Of a stretch of DNA of 64,000 bases, positions 61,066 through 64,000 are shown piece after piece (position 1 is the first letter of the stretch; each line of letters starts with the position of its first letter). Source of the stretch: Arion vulgaris (Eukaryota > Mollusca > Gastropoda > Stylommatophora > Arionidae); the NCBI GenBank assembly GCA_020796225.1, contig CM036755.1:10523994-10587993 (forward strand), in the 5' to 3' direction. The notes beneath the pieces are model-generated. The model did no database searches, had not been told where the DNA came from, and was given only the letters and a program-made list of their open reading frames with translations. A program made the translations under genes and the position numbers.

Positions 61066-61298
61066 TTTATGACCAATTTTAATCACTCTTTGTGATATGT
61101 TTGATCTTTGCCAAGAACGTGTACACGTTGCACATTGGTTTGGTAGGCCCCTAAACGCATAGATTCTACACATTTAGGACATGTGCATCCAATTTCTGCC
61201 AAACCTCCTTAGTCGCCTCTTACGACATGCGTGGCAGGTAACAGTGGTTCTATTCTTGACACCCCAAATTTGGGCCCGGTAACCACTCGGGCGAGCCT
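61066..61298 (-). mobile_element. SINE A, reverse orientation, full length
   Basis: GCGTTCATTCTTTATGACCA, CATAGATTCTACACATTTAG, CCTCTTACGACATGCGTGGC, GGTAACCACTCGGGCGAG. Confidence 0.85.
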
Positions 61299-61339
61299 TC
61301 TCCAATTTCAGAGGTATTTGATATATCATTCTTATCGTT

Positions 61340-62612
61340 GTAGCCCAATCCAACTTCAATAAAATCAACCGTGTTCAGAACCAAGCTATGAGAATTATTA
61401 CAGGGGAATGAGATCTACTCCAATACAGGAAATGGAGAAGACCACCGACCTACAACCAATGGAGGATATAAGAGACAGCAGAGCACAAAAACAAGCAGAA
61501 AAGTTCAAGAGACTAGAAGATCACCCAATGTACCACAGAATGAATGGGCTAGGAAGGGCAGACTAAAACGAACCAACTTTGCAGCGACAACCAAGATGAA
61601 GATGAGCAAACAACCATCATGTGCTGAAGTTACCCCCAAACCACTAAAATACACCAACACAAGACAGATATGGAAAGATACAAAATTCCCAGAGCTGAAT
61701 AAGAACATCACAGGGATAGTAGGAAAAACCAACAAACAAGTGAAGAAAGAAAACTCCTGGCCACCGAGTACCTAAAGGAACACTTTCCTAACAGCAGGTG
61801 GACCCATGTATACACAGATGGGTCTGCAGCAAATACAACTGAAAATGGAGGAGGAGGAGCCCTCATAGTGCTCAGTGACATGAAACTCAGGAAGCTAAAA
61901 TTAGCGACAGGAAGGTTCTCCAGCAATTACAGAGCAGAGGCAGAGGCCCTAAAAGCGGCAGCAGAAGCAATAGTGTCAGAGGAACATGTAAATGAAAACC
62001 TGGTATTTCTTACTGATGCCCTGTCAGTAATTACTGCTCTAAAAATGAAGACGATAACAACTTGAAGGAACTGCAAGCATCACTACACCAAGTATGCAAC
62101 ATCTTCTCTAGAGTGGTAATACAGTGGATACCATCTCACTGCGGAATACCTGGAAATGAGATTGCAGACATATTGGCAAAAGCAGGAAGCAGGCTACCAC
62201 AGACAGACACCAGTATGACATATGAGGAAGCAAAGTACGGATAAAAATGGCCTACAAGAACAAATGCTGAGGATCACCCAGGGCATGAAAAGGACGATGC
62301 TTACCACCAACTAAGTAGAGAGGAACAGGTTGTCATTTTTCGTCTACGAACAGGGCACAATAGACTGAGGTACCATCTGTTTAACAAGTATAAAATAGGC
62401 CCATCTGACATATGTACATGTGGCACCAGCAAGATGACAGAGACACACATACTGCAAGAATGTCCAACGTACATGGAACAGAGAAAAACACATGGCCAAT
62501 CCCATATCAGTCCAAGACAAGCTATACGGAGATGTACATGGACTCCGGTTGACCACTAACTACTTTAAAAGTATACAAATCGATGTCTGAAAACGTTGGA
62601 AGAAGAAGAAGA
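61340..62612 (+). mobile_element. Non-LTR retrotransposon 3' half with complete RNase H motifs (family L8)
   Basis: With several shifts the + strand reads NRVQNQAMRIITG (the link after the reverse transcriptase), then an RNase H domain: YTDGSA (first Asp near 61817), NYRAEAEALKAA (Glu near 61930), VFLTDALSVI (Asp near 62008) and [20 protein letters not shown] (His and Asp near 62130-62170). FRLRTGHNRLR, a CTCGTSKMTETHILQECPTY tail and a 3' end with GGAGATGTACATGGACTCCG and GAAAACGTTGGAAGAAGAAG follow. The element would act by target-primed reverse transcription; this copy is interrupted and 5' truncated. Confidence 0.85.
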
Positions 62613-62789
62613 AGATTCTTATCGTCTTCTTCTTCAATGATTCAACGACTCGACTTGGATATTGCCCTTTGACCCAGTGCCATGTAGATGTAGCATTGAC
62701 AAACTGTAGTGTTCGGGTTTTTGACTCATCCCTGACAAAAGTCAGAAGTGGACTGCTGTAACACTAGGAGACTAGTGATTCCCTCTGCT

Positions 62790-63080
62790 GCTCAGTGATT
62801 GATTGATAGGACCATCATCATTTCACTTCTGTGAATAACCATGTGTGTTTCGATCCCTTTCTTGCACAGGACCCACATTTCTAACCTTGATCATATATGC
62901 CCCACTGTGGTAGGGATTGTGTTCTAGGAATGGACTCTACAGTCACATCCGCACACACCAGAGAGGAGCAGCAGCACGTTTGAGGTTGTTGTCATCATTG
63001 CTTGCAATGGACGTCTGATCTCAGCAGCAGTGCACAAACTCTGTTGCTCAGGCTCATGCCCCCTCCTGTCCCTCTCGGTT
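62790..63080. repeat. Repeat family I fragment
   Basis: GAATAACCATGTGTGTTTCG, CTTTCTTGCACAGGACCCAC and CAGCAGTGCACAAACTCTGT match 36000-36300 and 49290-49570, with extra sequence between. Confidence 0.55.
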
Positions 63081-63109
63081 CCTAAAAATTGGTTTTACAG
63101 ACAGTAACT

Positions 63110-63440
63110 ACAATTTGTCAAATGTGGCTAATACCAGCAGCTAATGAGCGGATAATCATAACGACAGAGAGGAGGTGTCTTAGAAGAGCTGCAGGTGTGA
63201 CAATAAGAGACAAAATTAGAAATGAAGAAATCAGAAGAAGACTGATGTGAAACCAGTCATGCAATTCATAAACGAACAACAGATTAAATGGTTTGGACAC
63301 CTGATAAGAATGCCCTGGTATCGCCTACACAGAGAGCCACACAGAAAACGTATAATGAATACAAAGCAAGGGGAATACCACACAAAAGATGGAGCGATGG
63401 CATCAAGAACAGCCTTACGAAATGAATATCAGCTTACAAA
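63110..63440 (+). mobile_element. LINE 3' ORF end (family L6)
   Basis: RCLRRAAGVTIRDKIRNEEI and FINEQQIKWFGHLIRMPWYR, then HTKDGAMASRTALRNEYQL with shifts; 3' part continues into the repeat below. Confidence 0.75.
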
Positions 63441-63668
63441 GTTCCTTAAAACAAAGATCACTACCCACAAAAAGATCACTGAAACAGTCCTCCATCCCAA
63501 CACTTCCATAAAAAGTCAATGGTGGAAGAGAAGAACAAGCACACACAAGATCACTGATTCCCCAACACTTCCATAAAGAAGTCAATGGTGAAGAGAAGAA
63601 CAAGCACACACAAGATCACTCGTCTCCCCCAACACTTCCATAAAGAAGTAATGGTAGAAGAGAAGACC
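63440..63668 (+). repeat. Tandem repeat of a LINE 3' end, ~70-base unit, 3 copies
   Basis: Each unit has CCCAACACTTCCATAAAGAA, GTCAATGGTGGAAGAGAAGA, ACAAGCACACACAAGATCAC. It lies directly after the LINE ORF end, 100 bases before exon 10. Confidence 0.85.
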
Positions 63669-63760
63669 TACAATTTGTTTTTCGTTGTTTAGTTTAATAT
63701 GTAGTGTTGTTTGTTGTGTACTTTAGAAAAAGTTGGATTTGATTGAATCTATTTCTACAG

Positions 63761-64000
63761 ATATCGACAAACCTTCATCCAGCAAGCATTATGATTGTAT
63801 GAAATGTGGAGCCAGTTTTACCACAGAAGAACATCTGGAGTCTCATGCTTCCCTTCATTATCTGTGTGTCAGCACCGAGTATGGTTGCAGTAGCTGTGGC
63901 AAAAATTTTTCAAAACCTGATGAGCTACAGAAGCACTTGATGGATATTCATGCCCATCACCTGTATAGGTGTTCACTCTGTAAAGATATTTTTGACTCCA
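63761..64000 (+). CDS. ZNF423/ZNF521-like: ZNF423/521-like exon 10 (runs off the window): fingers 12, 13 and start of 14
   Basis: Acceptor ATCTATTTCTACAG; C from exon 9 plus AT gives H. The open frame reaches the last base of the window. It reads SSSKHYDCMKCGASFTTEEH and LESHASLH (finger 12), then EYGCSSCGKNFSKPDELQKH and LMDIH (finger 13), then LYRCSLCKDIFDS, the start of another finger. The last two closely follow the ZNF423/521 C-terminal cluster, where a DDLQKHLLDMH helix is followed by a C-T-L-C finger with VFDS. This is the second strong family marker. The remaining fingers and the stop codon must lie to the right. Confidence 0.9.

Larger units (their letters stand above)
34983..64000 (+). 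other. ZNF423/ZNF521-like: ZNF423/ZNF521 (Oaz)-family C2H2 zinc-finger gene, internal exons, both ends missing
   Basis: Ten exons on one strand join with matching phases and give an array of C2H2 fingers, nearly all with the exact spacing C-x2-C-x12-H-x3/4-H. The order and wording of the fingers recall vertebrate ZNF423/ZNF521: an early finger NPYSCQFC, then FRHKKSRERHEKLH, then YSRSDHLRNH, and near the right edge DELQKHLMDIH followed by CSLCKDIFDS. Family members are nuclear DNA-binding cofactors with about 30 fingers. They bind EBF (COE) and SMAD proteins and act in BMP signalling and neural or blood-cell development; that role is known for the family and inferred here. The N-terminal NuRD-recruiting motif of vertebrate members was not seen, so upstream exons are missing. 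Introns run from 0.7 to 5.2 kb and are full of SINEs and LINEs. Two frame breaks (exons 6 and 8) are described under those exons. Family assignment rests on remembered sequence, not a search. Confidence 0.85.

Overview
This window is animal genomic DNA and almost certainly not prokaryotic. It has one intron-rich protein gene, a dense layer of short and long interspersed elements (SINEs and LINEs), non-autonomous DNA transposons, and many minisatellites. It holds no operons, no ribosome-binding sites and no long uninterrupted genes. The LINE tails with RNase H domains, the tRNA-headed SINEs and the divergence of the gene from the vertebrate sequence I know suggest a protostome invertebrate. A mollusc is my best guess, held with low confidence.

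The only host gene I can support lies on the + strand from 34983 to the right edge. It is the internal part of a C2H2 zinc-finger gene of the ZNF423/ZNF521 (Drosophila Oaz) family. Ten exons (34983-35230, 38907-39046, 42634-42760, 46013-46180, 48151-48367, 50835-51055, 51760-51930, 57154-57510, 60684-60881, 63761-end) have GT/AG borders, and their phases match at every junction. Together they encode 13 complete or intron-split C2H2 fingers, one degenerate finger, and the start of another cut by the window end. Five fingers are completed only across a splice junction, which confirms the exon model. The frame is broken in two places. In exon 6 there is a TGA, and the reading frame resumes one base off, at a finger that looks eroded. 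In exon 8 a one-base shift sits near a run of six A. The start codon and 5' exons were not found in 1-34982, and the 3' end lies beyond the window.

Region 1-34980 holds no convincing host gene. It is layered repeats: SINE families that I call A, B, C, D, E and F, decayed 3' ends of several non-LTR retrotransposons, a probable BEL/Pao-type long terminal repeat with a tRNA-His-like primer site (22540-23075), hAT-type miniature elements with 8-bp target duplications, and minisatellites at 7.7-9.7, 13.6-15.0, 17.6-18.0, 20.3-20.9, 23.6-24.2, 24.9-25.2 and 29.0-29.3 kb. Strand-asymmetric GA tracts dominate 14.6-17.5 kb.

The introns of the zinc-finger gene (35-64 kb) carry the same repeats plus families G and H. 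Several minisatellites appear to be tandem copies of the 3' end of a LINE, and single-copy versions of the same LINE ends occur elsewhere in the window. SINEs and LINEs end in the same GAA/AAG tract. This TE-seeded tandem amplification is the most distinctive non-genic pattern here.
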